This document shows, in pieces, positions 28,531 through 38,668 of a stretch of 63,354 nucleotides of DNA. How positions within the stretch are numbered: position 1 is the stretch's first letter; each line of letters starts with the position of its first letter. A model generated the notes under the pieces. That model saw only the letters and a program-made list of their open reading frames with translations, searched no databases and was not told where the DNA came from. The position numbers were made by a program, and so were the translations under genes. This DNA comes from an uncultured Gemmatimonadota bacterium (lineage in GTDB: Bacteria > Gemmatimonadota > Gemmatimonadetes > Longimicrobiales > Longimicrobiaceae). The DNA is taken from the NCBI GenBank assembly GCA_902805735.1, contig CADCTW010000039.1, positions 1-63,354 of the forward strand, written 5' to 3'.

Positions 28531-28842
28531 CTACTTGGCGGCGGCGGCGGGCGCGCCCGCCTTGCGAAGGACGCGCGCCTTCTCCACCACCAGGGTGGAG
28601 GTGCCGGAGCGCAGCGTCACCTGGTCGTCGCGGATCCCCGTGATCTCGCCGATCAGCCCGCCGGCGGTCACCACCTGGTCGCCCTTCTGCAGCGACGCCA
28701 GCAGCGCCTGGTGCTGCTTCATCTGCCGCCGCTGCGGGACGATCAGGATGAAGTAGAAGATCGCCAGCATCAGGACGATCGGCAGGAACGTAACGAGGGG
28801 GCTCTGGTTGGGAGCCGCCTGGGCCAGCATCAGCAAGGGCAT
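28531..28842 (-). CDS. yajC: Preprotein translocase subunit YajC
   Basis: 103 residues: short N terminus, one transmembrane helix (FLPIVLMLAIFYFILIV), the PQRRQMKQHQ basic turn and a cytosolic strand domain with GDQVVTAGG and the D-Q-V-T-L-R strand. Associates with SecDF. ATG at 28842 chosen; the frame continues up into an E4 fragment but that is not credible coding. No secD/secF gene is in the window. Confidence 0.9.
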   Translation of the reverse strand: MPLLMLAQAAPNQSPLVTFLPIVLMLAIFYFILIVPQRRQMKQHQALLASLQKGDQVVTAGGLIGEITGIRDDQVTLRSGTSTLVVEKARVLRKAGAPAAAAK

Positions 28843-28860
28843 CGGTCGGTTTGGCTCGGG

Positions 28861-28910
28861 CGAATGAATTCGCTTCAACGGCTGCACGAAGTCCCCGCGG
28901 GGACGATTCA
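28861..28910. repeat. E4 fragment
   Basis: GAATGAATTCGCTTCAACG followed by GCACGAAGTCCCCGCGGGGAC, a short piece of the E4 unit, between yajC and tgt. Confidence 0.7.
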
Positions 28911-28964
28911 GCTACGGCGCGCGCCGGGTGGCGCCGCGCGACTCCCGGTACACCGGACTCGCGC

Positions 28965-30209
<1,245 letters not shown>

Positions 30210-30297
30210 ATACTTCTTCGGTTTGCGCCGCCGGGGGGTACGTGGCAGATTAGGAAGCGAAGCGAAAACTGCGATGGGTACTCGGGATGAGAGCAGA

Positions 30298-31296
30298 ATG
30301 GCGGACATAGCGGTGGACCTGGGCACGGCCAACACCCTGATCCAGGTGAAGGGGCGCGGCGTGGTGCTGGACGAGCCGTCCGTGGTGGCGGTGGACCGGG
30401 CCACGGGGCGCCTGCTGGCGGCCGGGCTGGAAGCCAAGCGGATGCTGGGGCGCACCCCCGACGCCGTGATCGCCTCGCGCCCCATGCGCGACGGCGTCAT
30501 CGCGGACGTGGACCACGTGGAGATGATGCTGCGGCACTTCCTGCAGCGCGTGGTGCCCCACGGGGCGTTCCGTATGAAGCCGCGCATCCTGGTGGGCGTG
30601 CCCTCCGGGATCACGGAGATGGAGCGGCGCGCGGTGCGGCAGGCGGCGCTCGCGGCCGGGGCCAAGGAGGTGTACCTGATCACCGAGCCCGTCGCCGCCG
30701 CCATCGGCGCCGGCCTCCCGGTGACCGCCGCGCGCGCCAGCATGGTGGTCAACATCGGCGGCGGGACCAGCGAGATCGGCGTGATCGCCCTTTCCGCGCT
30801 GGTCACGGAGCGCTCCGTGCGCGTGGCCGGCAACAAGATGGACGACGCGATATCGACCGCCGTCCGCAAGCAGCACAACCTGCTCATCGGCGAGGCCACG
30901 GCGGAGAACGTGAAGATGCAGATCGGGTCCGCCGTGCGCATGGCCGAGGAGACGACGATGAACGCCACCGGGCGCGACCTGGTCACCGCCATCCCCGCCA
31001 CCGTGCGCCTGCGCTCGGAGGAGGTGCGCGACTGGATCCAGGAGCCCATCCGCGCCATCATCGCCGCCGTGCGCGCCACCCTGGAAGCCACCCCCCCCGA
31101 GCTCTCCTCGGACCTGGTGGACAACGGCCTGGTCCTCACCGGCGGCTGCTCGCGCCTCCGCGGCCTCGACCTCCTCCTGGCCGACGAAACGGGCCTCCCC
31201 GTCCACCGCGACCCCGAGCCCATGACCTGCGTGGTCCGCGGCGCCGGCATGGTGCTGGATGACTGGAACAAGTACCGGGACGTGGTGGAGCTGTAG
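30298..31296 (+). CDS. mreB: Rod-shape-determining actin-like MreB
   Basis: 332 residues, MreB/Mbl family: VDLGTANTLI (phosphate 1), the hinge DGVIADVDHVEMM, VNIGGGTSEIGV (phosphate 2), and LTGGCSRLRGLDLLL (adenosine loop). Forms membrane-associated filaments guiding wall synthesis. ATG at 30298 (MADIAVDLG) has GAGA upstream; an in-frame ATG at 30274 is possible. No mreC, mreD or rodA follows, so this may be a solitary or second copy. Confidence 0.93.
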   Translation: MADIAVDLGTANTLIQVKGRGVVLDEPSVVAVDRATGRLLAAGLEAKRMLGRTPDAVIASRPMRDGVIADVDHVEMMLRHFLQRVVPHGAFRMKPRILVGVPSGITEMERRAVRQAALAAGAKEVYLITEPVAAAIGAGLPVTAARASMVVNIGGGTSEIGVIALSALVTERSVRVAGNKMDDAISTAVRKQHNLLIGEATAENVKMQIGSAVRMAEETTMNATGRDLVTAIPATVRLRSEEVRDWIQEPIRAIIAAVRATLEATPPELSSDLVDNGLVLTGGCSRLRGLDLLLADETGLPVHRDPEPMTCVVRGAGMVLDDWNKYRDVVEL

Positions 31297-31298
31297 GG

Positions 31299-31587
31299 GC
31301 CCTCACCCGGCAGCTTACAGCTGCCACCCTCTCCCATAAACAGCATGGGAGAGGGGACTACTTCGGGCGCGGCGAGCAAAGCCCGGGCGAGCGAATACCG
31401 GCAATCTCACACAGAGGCACAGAGACACGGAGAGAACGCTCCTCCGTGTCTCTGTGCCTCTGTGTGAGCCCGCTGTTCGTATGAAGAAGCCGTGCAGAAC
31501 TCAGCCGCAAACCCGCGCGAAGTAGTCCCCTCTCCCAGGGCAGTTACTGGGAGAGGGTGGCAGCTGTAAGCTGCCGGGTGAGGGCCC
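31299..31587. repeat. E3-E1-E3 composite between convergent stops
   Basis: E3 (31299-31360), an E1 inverted pair (arms about 31406-31432 and 31442-31468) and E3 inverted (31520-31587). It exactly fills the gap: the left E3 starts within 4 bp of the mreB stop and the right E3 ends 4 bp before the queA stop. Confidence 0.93.
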
Positions 31588-32634
31588 CTACACCAGCAGC
31601 GTCGCGTCACCGTACGAGAAGAACCGATACCGCTCCTCCACCGCCTCCCGGTACGTCTCCATGGTCAGACCATAGCCCGCGAACGCCGCGACCAGCATCA
31701 GCAGCGTGCTCTTGGGGAGGTGGAAGTTGGTGACGAGGTGGTCGATGGCGCGGAAGCGGTAGGGGGGGCGGATGAAGATGTCCGTCCAGCCGGAGGCGGC
31801 GGGGATGGTGCCGTCTTCGGTGGCGACGGACTCCAGCGTGCGCGCGACGGTGGTGCCGACGGCCCAGAGGGAGCCGCCGGAGGCGCGGACCTCGGCGAGG
31901 GCGGCGGCGGCCTCGGGGGAGACGCTGTACCACTCCGAGTGCATGCGGTGCTCGGCCGGGTCGTCCGCCTCCACGGGGCGGAAGGTGCCGACGCCCACGT
32001 GAAGAACCAGGCGCACGATGCGCACGCCCTTGGACTCGAGGGCCGCGAGGAGCTCGGGGGTGAAGTGCAGGCCGGCGGTGGGGGCGGCCACGGAGCCGCG
32101 CTCGCGGGCGAACACCGTCTGGTAGCGCTCGCGGTCCTCGGGGCCGGCGGCACGCTCCACGTACGGCGGGAGGGGGACCTCGCCGTGGAGGTGGAGCGCG
32201 TCGTCCACCGGGAGCTCGGTGTCCAGGCGGACGATGCGCTCGCCGGTGGGGGTGCTCTCCAGGATCTCCACGCGGAAGCCCTCGGCGATCTCCACGGTGC
32301 GGCCGGGCTTCAGCTTGCCGCCGGGGCGCACCAGGGCCCGCCACGTCCGCTCGTCGGGGCCCTCCGGGTGGAGGAGGAAGACCTCGGCGGGGGCGCCGCT
32401 CGGCTTGCGGCCCAGCAGGCGCGCCGGGAAGACCCGCGTCTCGTTGAGGACCAGCGCGTCGCCGGCGGGGATGTACTCGATCAGATCCGCGAAGCTGCGA
32501 TGCGAGCGCCTCCCCGTGGAGCGGTCGACCACGAGGAGGCGGCTGGCGTCGCGGCGGGCGGCGGGCGCCTGCGCAACGAGTTCGGCAGGGAGATGGAAGT
32601 CGTAGTCCGACGTGCGGCTTCCCGGCTGCGTCAT
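31588..32634 (-). CDS. queA: S-adenosylmethionine:tRNA ribosyltransferase-isomerase QueA
   Basis: 348 residues; makes epoxyqueuosine from preQ1-tRNA using SAM as ribosyl donor. Signatures: [49 protein letters not shown] and [21 protein letters not shown] at 32634 overlaps the ruvB TGA (ATGA); the ruvB-queA pairing is a common arrangement. Confidence 0.95.
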   Translation of the reverse strand: MTQPGSRTSDYDFHLPAELVAQAPAARRDASRLLVVDRSTGRRSHRSFADLIEYIPAGDALVLNETRVFPARLLGRKPSGAPAEVFLLHPEGPDERTWRALVRPGGKLKPGRTVEIAEGFRVEILESTPTGERIVRLDTELPVDDALHLHGEVPLPPYVERAAGPEDRERYQTVFARERGSVAAPTAGLHFTPELLAALESKGVRIVRLVLHVGVGTFRPVEADDPAEHRMHSEWYSVSPEAAAALAEVRASGGSLWAVGTTVARTLESVATEDGTIPAASGWTDIFIRPPYRFRAIDHLVTNFHLPKSTLLMLVAAFAGYGLTMETYREAVEERYRFFSYGDATLLV

Positions 32635-33716
32635 GCGTCGAAGAGATTCTGCTGAGGGGGCGGCGACGTGAAGCCCGCCTGCAGGTTGGCCTGGTCCACG
32701 GGCGGCGCGTAGCCGAAGCGGCGGTACGCCTGCGCCGTGGCCACGCGTCCGCGCGGGGTGCGCATCAGGAACCCGGTCTGGATCAAAAAGGGCTCGTACA
32801 CCTCCTCCAGCGTCCCCGCGTCCTCGCCGATGGCGATGGCCAGCGTCCCCAGCCCCACCGGCCCGCCCCCGAACTGCTCGATCAGCGAACGGAGCACGCG
32901 GGTGTCCATCTCGTCCAGCCCGAACTCGTCCACTTCCAGGAGCTGCAGGGCGGCATCGGCCACCGCCTTGGTGATCACGCCGTCGGCGCGCACCTGCGCG
33001 TAGTCGCGCACGCGGCGGATCAGGCGGTTGGCCACGCGCGGAGTGCCGCGCGAGCGGCGGGCGATCTCCAGCGCCCCCTGCGCCTCGCACTTCACCCCGA
33101 AGATCTCCGCGGTGCGGGAGACGATGAAGGTGAGCTGGTCCACCGGGTAGTAGTTGAGGCGCTGCACGATGCCGAAGCGCGCCCGCATGGGCGGCGTGAG
33201 CAGGCCGTAGCGCGTGGTGGCGCCGATCAGCGTGAAGCGCTCGATGGGCATGGAGATGGTCTGCGCGTTCGGGCCCTCGCTGATGCGGATGTCCACCCGG
33301 TAGTCCTCCATCGCCGGGTAGAGGAACTCCTCGATGATGGGGCGCAGCCGGTGGATCTCGTCGATGAAGAGGACGTCGCCCTCGCGCAGGTTGGTGAGGG
33401 TGCTCACCAGGTCCGCCGGCTTCTCCAGCACCGGCCCCGAGGTGATCTTGATGTTCACCCCCATCTCCCGCGCGATCAGCATCCCCAGCGTCGTCTTCCC
33501 CAGCCCCGGAGGCCCGTACAGGAGCACGTGGTCCAGCGGCTCGCGCCGGTTGAGCGCCGCGTCGATGGCGATCTGCAGCGAGTCCTTGACCTTGGGCTGC
33601 CCCACGAACTCGGAGAGCCGCTGGGGCCGCAGGCTCAGCTCCTGGCTTTCGTCGTCGGAAAGCTGCTCCGGAGTGGTGATCTCCGGGCGCCGCGGCTGGT
33701 TGGGATCGGTCGGCAT
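32631..33716 (-). CDS. ruvB: Holliday junction branch-migration helicase RuvB
   Basis: 361 residues, AAA+ motor: LSEFVGQ, Walker [10 protein letters not shown], Walker B DEIHRL, sensor GATTRYGLL, arginine finger region and the C-terminal winged helix. Works with RuvA to move Holliday junctions. The N terminus has a polar extension of about 25 residues. Cotranscribed with ruvA upstream across an E1 half copy. Confidence 0.96.
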   Translation of the reverse strand: MPTDPNQPRRPEITTPEQLSDDESQELSLRPQRLSEFVGQPKVKDSLQIAIDAALNRREPLDHVLLYGPPGLGKTTLGMLIAREMGVNIKITSGPVLEKPADLVSTLTNLREGDVLFIDEIHRLRPIIEEFLYPAMEDYRVDIRISEGPNAQTISMPIERFTLIGATTRYGLLTPPMRARFGIVQRLNYYPVDQLTFIVSRTAEIFGVKCEAQGALEIARRSRGTPRVANRLIRRVRDYAQVRADGVITKAVADAALQLLEVDEFGLDEMDTRVLRSLIEQFGGGPVGLGTLAIAIGEDAGTLEEVYEPFLIQTGFLMRTPRGRVATAQAYRRFGYAPPVDQANLQAGFTSPPPQQNLFDA

Positions 33717-33786
33717 TGAAGTCCCTCAAGTGGGTACGGCGTTTCTTCGGTGAGAGCACGTACACCGCTGGGCCCCATCCGATCCA

Positions 33787-33816
33787 CTCCGTGTCTCTGT
33801 GCCTCTGTGTGAGCCC
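33787..33816. repeat. E1 repeat, half copy at the ruvA stop
   Basis: CTCCGTGTCTCTGTGCC plus GTGTGAGCCC; ends 5 bp from the ruvA stop, in the 105-bp gap between ruvA and ruvB. Confidence 0.85.
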
Positions 33817-33821
33817 AGCTT

Positions 33822-34409
33822 CTACTTGAGGCGGGTCAGGGCCTGGCGGATCAGCTCGGGGGCGGGGAGGTTTCCGTGCTCCTGGACGACGGAGCGGATG
33901 GCGCGCTCCGCCTCCGCCTGCACCACGCCCAGGGCGCCCAGGGCACGCAGCGCCTCGTCCATCCCCGGGGCGCGGGCGCCGGGGCCGGCGGGGGCCAGCA
34001 CCACGTCGTCCAGCTTCCCCGTGAGGTCCAGGATGATGCGGTCGGCCGTCTTCTTCCCCACCCCGCTCACGGAGACCAGCGCCGCCGCGTTGCGCTCGCG
34101 GATGGCCCGGACGACAGAGGTCGCGCCCAGCGCCCCCACCAGCGAGAGGGCCAGGCGGGGGCCCACGCCGTTGGCCCCCAGCAGCTTGCCGAACACCGTG
34201 CGCTCCACGTCTTCCAGGAAGCCGAAGAGGATCAGGGCGTCCTCGCGCACGATCTGATAGGTGCGCAGGGTGACCTGCTCGCCCAGCTTGGGGAGGCGCT
34301 CGAAGACGCTGTTGGGGATGAGGATCTCGTAGCACACGCCGCCGGAGGTCATCACCTCCACCCGCTCCAGGTCGCGCACCACCAGCTCGCCGCGGATGCG
34401 CGCGATCAC
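33822..34409 (-). CDS. ruvA: Holliday junction DNA-binding protein RuvA
   Basis: 195 residues: N-terminal OB domain (IARIRGELVVRD), two helix-hairpin-helix motifs (LLGANGVGPRLALSLV, LVSVSGVGKKTADRI) and the C-terminal RuvB-contact domain (EALRALGALGV). Tetramer binds the four-way junction. GTG at 34409 overlaps the ruvC TGA (GTGA). Confidence 0.95.
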   Translation of the reverse strand: MIARIRGELVVRDLERVEVMTSGGVCYEILIPNSVFERLPKLGEQVTLRTYQIVREDALILFGFLEDVERTVFGKLLGANGVGPRLALSLVGALGATSVVRAIRERNAAALVSVSGVGKKTADRIILDLTGKLDDVVLAPAGPGARAPGMDEALRALGALGVVQAEAERAIRSVVQEHGNLPAPELIRQALTRLK

Positions 34410-34930
34410 TTCCCCCCCTGGCCGAACATGCGGAGCTTGAGGGCCATGGGCTGCTTGGCGCCGGGCCCGAAGCCGTTGAAGCAGTGGCACAGGGCCACCG
34501 CCACCCCGTCGGCCGCATCGTGCGGCTTGGGAGGGGCCGTGAGGCGGAGGAGGCGCTGCACCATGTAGCCGACCTGTTCCTTGGTGGCCGCGCCGGTGCC
34601 GGCCACGGCGCTCTTGACCTCGGAGGGGGCGTACTCGGCCACCTGCACGTCGTGCAGCGCGGCCGCCAGGAGCACGGCGCCGCGGGCGTGCCCCAGCACG
34701 ACGGAGGTGCGCACGTTCTTGGAATAGAAGACGCCCTCCACCGCCAGCACGGCGGGCGAGTGGCGGGCGATGACCTCCGAGAGCCCCTCGTAGATGTCGC
34801 GCAGCCGCGCCGGGAGGGCGGACTTCGTGGTGGTGCGCACGACGCCGCACTCCACCAGCGACACGGCGCCGTCGCGCGAGCGGGCGACGACGCCGTACCC
34901 GGTGACGGCGGTGCCGGGGTCCACCCCCAT
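34406..34930 (-). CDS. ruvC: Holliday junction resolvase RuvC
   Basis: 174 residues from ATG 34930 (MGVDPGTAVTGYGVV), matching the family's usual length. Catalytic acids are in GVDPGT, AVEGVFYS and the C-terminal HDAADG. GGAGG lies 11 nt before this ATG (8 nt before GTG 34933). The frame is open to 35026, inside the end of yebC, which would add 32 Pro/Arg-rich residues; that longer form is possible but less likely. Confidence 0.92.
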   Translation of the reverse strand: MGVDPGTAVTGYGVVARSRDGAVSLVECGVVRTTTKSALPARLRDIYEGLSEVIARHSPAVLAVEGVFYSKNVRTSVVLGHARGAVLLAAALHDVQVAEYAPSEVKSAVAGTGAATKEQVGYMVQRLLRLTAPPKPHDAADGVAVALCHCFNGFGPGAKQPMALKLRMFGQGGK

Positions 34931-35000
34931 CACCAGCGACACCTCCGGCTGCAGCGCGCGGGGCGGCTGCACGGGCTCCGCCACGCGCCGGGGGAGTGCC

Positions 35001-35744
35001 TCAGACCTCGGCGAGGCTGTCGACATCCACGTCCGCGTTGGTGTACACCTTTTGGACGTCGTCCATGTCCTCGATCAGCTCCAGGAGCTTGACGAGCTTG
35101 TCCGCGTCGGGCCCCTCCACCTTTACCTCGGTCTTGGGAACCATGGCCAGCTCGGCCTCTTCCCAGGTGATCCCCTGCTCGCGCAGCGCGTCCTGCACGG
35201 CGTGGAAGTCGGCCGCCTCGGTGAGCACGGTGTAGCCGCCCTCCTCCACCTGCATGTCCAGCGCGCCGGCCTCCAGGGCCGCCTCCATCACCTTGCCCTC
35301 GTCGTGCTTCTCGGCGTCGATGCTGATCTGCCCGCGTCGGTCGAACATCCACGCCACGGAGCCGGTGGTGCCCAGGTTGCCGCCGTTGCGCGAGAGCCAC
35401 TTGCGCAGGTCGGCCACCGTGCGGTTGGCGTTGTCCGTGAGGGCGTCCACCATGATGGCGACGCCGCCAGGGCCGTACGCCTCGTAGGTGACCTCTTCGT
35501 ACGACACGCCTTCGAGCTCGCCCGTGCCCTTTTTGATGGCGCGGTCGATGTTCTCGTTGGGCATGTTGGCCGCGCGGCCGGTGTCGATGGCCAGGCGCAG
35601 GCGCGGGTTACCCGCCGGGTCGCCGCCGCCGGCCTTGGCGGCCACGGTGATCTCGCGGATCAGCTTGGTCCAGGCGGCCGCGCGTCGGTTGTCGGTGATC
35701 GCCTTTTTGTGCTTGATCTGCTTCCACTTGCTATGCCCGGCCAT
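35001..35744 (-). CDS. yebC: YebC/PmpR-family protein (TACO1-like)
   Basis: 247 residues with the family start MAGHSKWKQIKHKKAI, then DNRRAAAWTKL and KGTGELEG. YebC proteins have been described as transcription factors and as helpers translating difficult (proline-rich) codons. GGAGGT is 5-6 bp before the ATG. Position directly upstream of ruvC is the common arrangement. Confidence 0.95.
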   Translation of the reverse strand: MAGHSKWKQIKHKKAITDNRRAAAWTKLIREITVAAKAGGGDPAGNPRLRLAIDTGRAANMPNENIDRAIKKGTGELEGVSYEEVTYEAYGPGGVAIMVDALTDNANRTVADLRKWLSRNGGNLGTTGSVAWMFDRRGQISIDAEKHDEGKVMEAALEAGALDMQVEEGGYTVLTEAADFHAVQDALREQGITWEEAELAMVPKTEVKVEGPDADKLVKLLELIEDMDDVQKVYTNADVDVDSLAEV

Positions 35745-35800
35745 CGGGCACCTCCGCTTTTGGCTGTTGGGGAATCTGGATCGCCGAAATATACAACGCT

Positions 35801-35820
35801 CTCACACGGCGGCACAGAGA
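35801..35820. repeat. E1 half copy touching a stop codon
   Basis: CTCACACGGCGGCACAGAGA ends at the base before the leftward stop at 35821. Just right of it on the minus strand, TGTATATTT (about 35787-35795) is a likely -10 element for yebC. Confidence 0.75.
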
Positions 35821-36123
35821 TCAGGTCGCCGCGGCCTGCGGCATGAACGCGGCGAACCGGGGATCGTGCCGGTTGGGGTTGAAGCGGACCATGTCGTACT
35901 CGGCGACGCCGTTCTCGAAGTAGGGATCGTCCACGATCAGCTTGGTGGCCTCCACCTCGCTGTCGAGCGTGGTGAGGATCACGCCGCCCACGCGCGGCTC
36001 GCGCGGGCCGGAGAAGATCAGCTTCCCCTCGCCCAGCAGCTTCTCCATGTACGCCCGGTGCGCGGCGGTGTGGGCTTCCACGTCTTCGATGGGCTTCACG
36101 TAGCGGAGGAGGATCAGGATCAT
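35821..36123 (-). CDS. YCII-related small protein
   Basis: 100 residues from ATG 36123 (MILILLRYVKPIEDVEAH), typical of the YciI-like alpha-beta barrel family: R-A-Y-M-E-K-L-L-x-E-G-K-L, SGPREPRVGGVIL, and DDPYFENGVAEYDMVRF. Catalytic His/Asp pairs of this family act on small molecules in ways rarely known. An upstream in-frame start at 36207 is not supported by a ribosome-binding site. Confidence 0.8.
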   Translation of the reverse strand: MILILLRYVKPIEDVEAHTAAHRAYMEKLLGEGKLIFSGPREPRVGGVILTTLDSEVEATKLIVDDPYFENGVAEYDMVRFNPNRHDPRFAAFMPQAAAT

Positions 36124-36181
36124 CGCGAACCGGGTGTCGTGAGGGGTGGGCGCGGCCGGGAGTGCGCGCATGCTCTTAGGG

Positions 36182-36949
36182 CTAGCGGATTCCGCGCGCC
36201 GCCGCAACCACCGCGTCGTGCACGGCGCCGTTGCTCGCCACCACTCCGCGCCACGACGGCCGCGGCTGGTTGTAGCGGAAGGGGGCGCCGTCCAGCCCCG
36301 TGACCCGCCCGCCGGCCTCGCGCACGATCACCTCCGCGCCGCACACGTCCCACTCGTGCTTGGGGCCGGAGGATAGGAAGGCGTGGCCGGTGCCGTCCGC
36401 CACCTTGGCCATCTTGTACGCCGTGCTCCCCAGCGCCTGCACCGCGAACGCCGGCTGAAACACCTCCAGCTCCCCCCGCCGCAGCTCCGAGCGCGAGCAC
36501 AGGATGCGCGGGACCTCCGCCGCCTCCGCCACGCGGATGGGCTTGCCGTCCAGGAACGCGCCGCCGCCCTCGACCGCGTGATACACCTCGCCCGTGATGG
36601 GATTGCAGACGACGCCGAGCACCGCCCGCTCCCCTTCCACCAGCCCGATGCTCACCGCGAACTCCGCGATCCCCGCCACGAACGAGTTGGTCCCGTCGAT
36701 GGGATCCACCACCCACACGCGGGCCCGCCCCAGCCGCTCCGGCGAATCGGCCGTCTCCTCGGAGAGCCACCCGTACTCCGGCCGCCCCCCTGCGAGCACC
36801 TCGCGGATCACCCGGTCCGCCTGCACGTCCGCGTCGGTCACCGGCTGGTCCGGGTCCTTGTACCGCACCTCCATCCCGGCGCGGAAAGCGGGACGGATCA
36901 CCTCGGCGGCCGCACGCGCGGCGCGGAGGGCAAGCTCCAGGTCGTTCAT
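36182..36949 (-). CDS. Inositol-monophosphatase-like enzyme (SuhB/CysQ/HisN type)
   Basis: 255 residues, Mg-dependent phosphatase superfamily: WLSEET (metal Glu), DPIDGTNSFVAGI (DPIDGT signature), and C-terminal WDVCGAEVIVREAGG (WDxxAxxxxxxEAGG). Substrates in this group include inositol phosphate, pAp and histidinol phosphate; motif data cannot separate them. ATG at 36949 (MNDLELALRAA) is chosen; upstream sequence in frame is E1 repeat. Confidence 0.88.
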   Translation of the reverse strand: MNDLELALRAARAAAEVIRPAFRAGMEVRYKDPDQPVTDADVQADRVIREVLAGGRPEYGWLSEETADSPERLGRARVWVVDPIDGTNSFVAGIAEFAVSIGLVEGERAVLGVVCNPITGEVYHAVEGGGAFLDGKPIRVAEAAEVPRILCSRSELRRGELEVFQPAFAVQALGSTAYKMAKVADGTGHAFLSSGPKHEWDVCGAEVIVREAGGRVTGLDGAPFRYNQPRPSWRGVVASNGAVHDAVVAAARGIR

Positions 36950-36968
36950 GTAGTCTCGCAAAAGAAGG

Positions 36969-37038
36969 GGGCTCACACAGAGACACAGAGGCACAGAGAT
37001 CATTTCTTCTCTGTGCCTCTGTGTCTCTGTGTGAGCCC
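36969..37038. repeat. E1 inverted repeat, perfect 31-bp arms
   Basis: The cleanest E1 copy: arms 36969-36999 and 37008-37038 are exact reverse complements around an 8-nt centre, beginning GGGCTCACACAGAG and ending GTGTGAGCCC. Ends 7 bp before the stop of the leftward TPR gene. Confidence 0.97.
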
Positions 37039-37045
37039 AATCAGT

Positions 37046-37690
37046 TCAGCGGCTCGAGGTCTCGCGCGAAAGCCGGTACATCTCGGCGGCCCGCTCCGGA
37101 TTGCCCTTGCGGTCGTAGGCGATCCCCATGGCGTAGTAGGCGCGCGAGTTCTCCGGCTGCAGGCGGACGGCCTCCTCCAGCGCCTCGATGGCCGCGTCCG
37201 ACTCGGCCATCTGGTTGAGGGCCTCGCCCAGCACCAGGTGCGCGGACACGGAGGTGGGGTCCAGCTCGGCGGCGCGGCGCAGGGCGGTGGCGGCGGCGGC
37301 GTACACGCCGCGCTTGTAGAGCGCGGTGCCCAGCTGCAGGTGCACGTCGAACGAGTCCGGCGCCAGGCGCAGGGCGCGGCGCAGCTCCTTCTCGGCCGCG
37401 TCGAACTTGCGCTGCGCGGCCAGCGCGGTGCCCAGCCCCGTGATGGCCGGCACGTAGTCCGGGCTGGCGGCGAGCACGGCGCTGTACGCCTCCGCGGCGT
37501 CGGCGGCGCTGCCGGCGGCGGCCAGCTCGTCCGCGCGCTCCAGGCGGGCGAGGAGGGCCTCGTCCAGCGGCTCCTCCACCACGGCGGTGCGCGCGGGGGC
37601 GCGGCGCGGCCCGCGCGTGGCGCGCGGGGCCTCCGCCTCCGCCTCCGGCGGAAGGTCTTCCGACTCTGTCTCTCTGCTATTCCGAACCAT
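37046..37690 (-). CDS. TPR-repeat protein
   Basis: About 214 residues: an acidic/basic disordered N terminus, then four or so tetratricopeptide repeats (ADELAAAGSAADAAEAYSAV, GTALAAQRKFDAAEKELRRA and so on). A scaffold-type cytosolic protein of unknown partner. The start (ATG 37690 or 37693) lies inside the end of cutA, so the two are coupled. Confidence 0.83.
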   Translation of the reverse strand: MVRNSRETESEDLPPEAEAEAPRATRGPRRAPARTAVVEEPLDEALLARLERADELAAAGSAADAAEAYSAVLAASPDYVPAITGLGTALAAQRKFDAAEKELRRALRLAPDSFDVHLQLGTALYKRGVYAAAATALRRAAELDPTSVSAHLVLGEALNQMAESDAAIEALEEAVRLQPENSRAYYAMGIAYDRKGNPERAAEMYRLSRETSSR

Positions 37691-38072
37691 CATCCACCCT
37701 GGTTGCGCGGGGGAGCTCCGCCCCTCCCCCCTGCTGGTCCTCCGGCTGACCCGTCTCGTCCAGCACCCACTCCCGGTACGCCTCCGACACTCCCGAGAGG
37801 GGAGCGGCGATCAGCTCCGGCACATCGTACGGGTGAAGCTCCGCGGCCCGCCTGAAGAGGCGTTCCACCAGCGCGCGGCGCGTCTTGAGGAGCACCTGCA
37901 CCTCCCCGTCCGCCCTCACCTCACCCTCCCAGCGGTAGACCGAGACCACACCGGGGATCACCGTAGCGCAGGCGGCGAGCCGCTCCTGCACCAGCGCCCT
38001 CCCCACCCGCTCCCCGGCCGCGGCATCCGGGGCCGTCATCAACACCAGTGCCAGATCCGCGCCGTCATGCAT
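37677..38072 (-). CDS. cutA: Divalent-cation tolerance protein CutA
   Basis: 131 residues of the trimeric CutA1 family: LAACATVIPGVVSVYRWEGEV, LLKTRRALVERL, ELHPYDVPELIAAPL. Despite the name its function is unsettled. The C terminus has about 15 extra polar residues, possibly because it reads into the start of the TPR gene. Confidence 0.92.
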   Translation of the reverse strand: MHDGADLALVLMTAPDAAAGERVGRALVQERLAACATVIPGVVSVYRWEGEVRADGEVQVLLKTRRALVERLFRRAAELHPYDVPELIAAPLSGVSEAYREWVLDETGQPEDQQGGGAELPRATRVDDGSE

Positions 38073-38076
38073 TCTG

Positions 38077-38532
38077 CTACGGCTCCAGCCCCGTTCCAGC
38101 GGCGAGCGGCCCGTCGTCGCCGGTCAGCTCGGCGAGGGTGGCGCGCGCGTGCGAGATGTGGCGCTGCGCCTGAGGCGAGGCCGGCGGCCGGGCCAGGAAA
38201 GCGCGCAGGTGGGCGATGGCCTCGTCCGTCTGCGCCTGCTGGAGCAGGAGGAAGGCCAACCCGTAGTGCGCGCCGGACGCGTGCGGCTTCAGCTCCAGGA
38301 CGCGGCGGTACGTCTTCATCGCCTCGTCCGTCATCCCGATGCGGGTGTAGGTCACCGCGATCTGCTGCAGGACGTCCGTGTCGTTCGGGCTGTCGCGCAG
38401 GGCCAGCCGGAACGAGGTGAGCGCCTCGTGGAACTTCTCGTCCTGCAGGAGGACGGTCCCTTCCTCGTAGTAGTCCGGATCCCGTGCGGCCGAGCCGGGG
38501 CGGCCGTTGATGATCTTGTTGAACCAGGACAT
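38077..38532 (-). CDS. TPR-repeat protein (small)
   Basis: 151 residues with three TPR units, e.g. GTVLLQDEKFHEALTSFRLA and AMKTYRRVLELKPHA. Starts MSWFNKIINGRPGS. Ends 4 bp before the cutA start, so these three leftward genes form one unit. Function unknown. Confidence 0.83.
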   Translation of the reverse strand: MSWFNKIINGRPGSAARDPDYYEEGTVLLQDEKFHEALTSFRLALRDSPNDTDVLQQIAVTYTRIGMTDEAMKTYRRVLELKPHASGAHYGLAFLLLQQAQTDEAIAHLRAFLARPPASPQAQRHISHARATLAELTGDDGPLAAGTGLEP

Positions 38533-38668
38533 TCCGGTTTCGAGAGATTGGCGTGTGCTCGGGGACCGGACCGAAGCCAGGCGGAAGGGGCCCCCCGGAC
38601 GGCCGACGGACCCATCCGGCGAGGGCTCCCAAGTTACCCGCGGCGGGGGGGCGGCGCAACCGATCCGG

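Noticed and set aside
36969..37038. E1 as a classical rho-independent terminator
   Set aside because: The stem is long and perfect but there is no T-tract on either side; a role in stopping transcription or in RNA stability remains untested.
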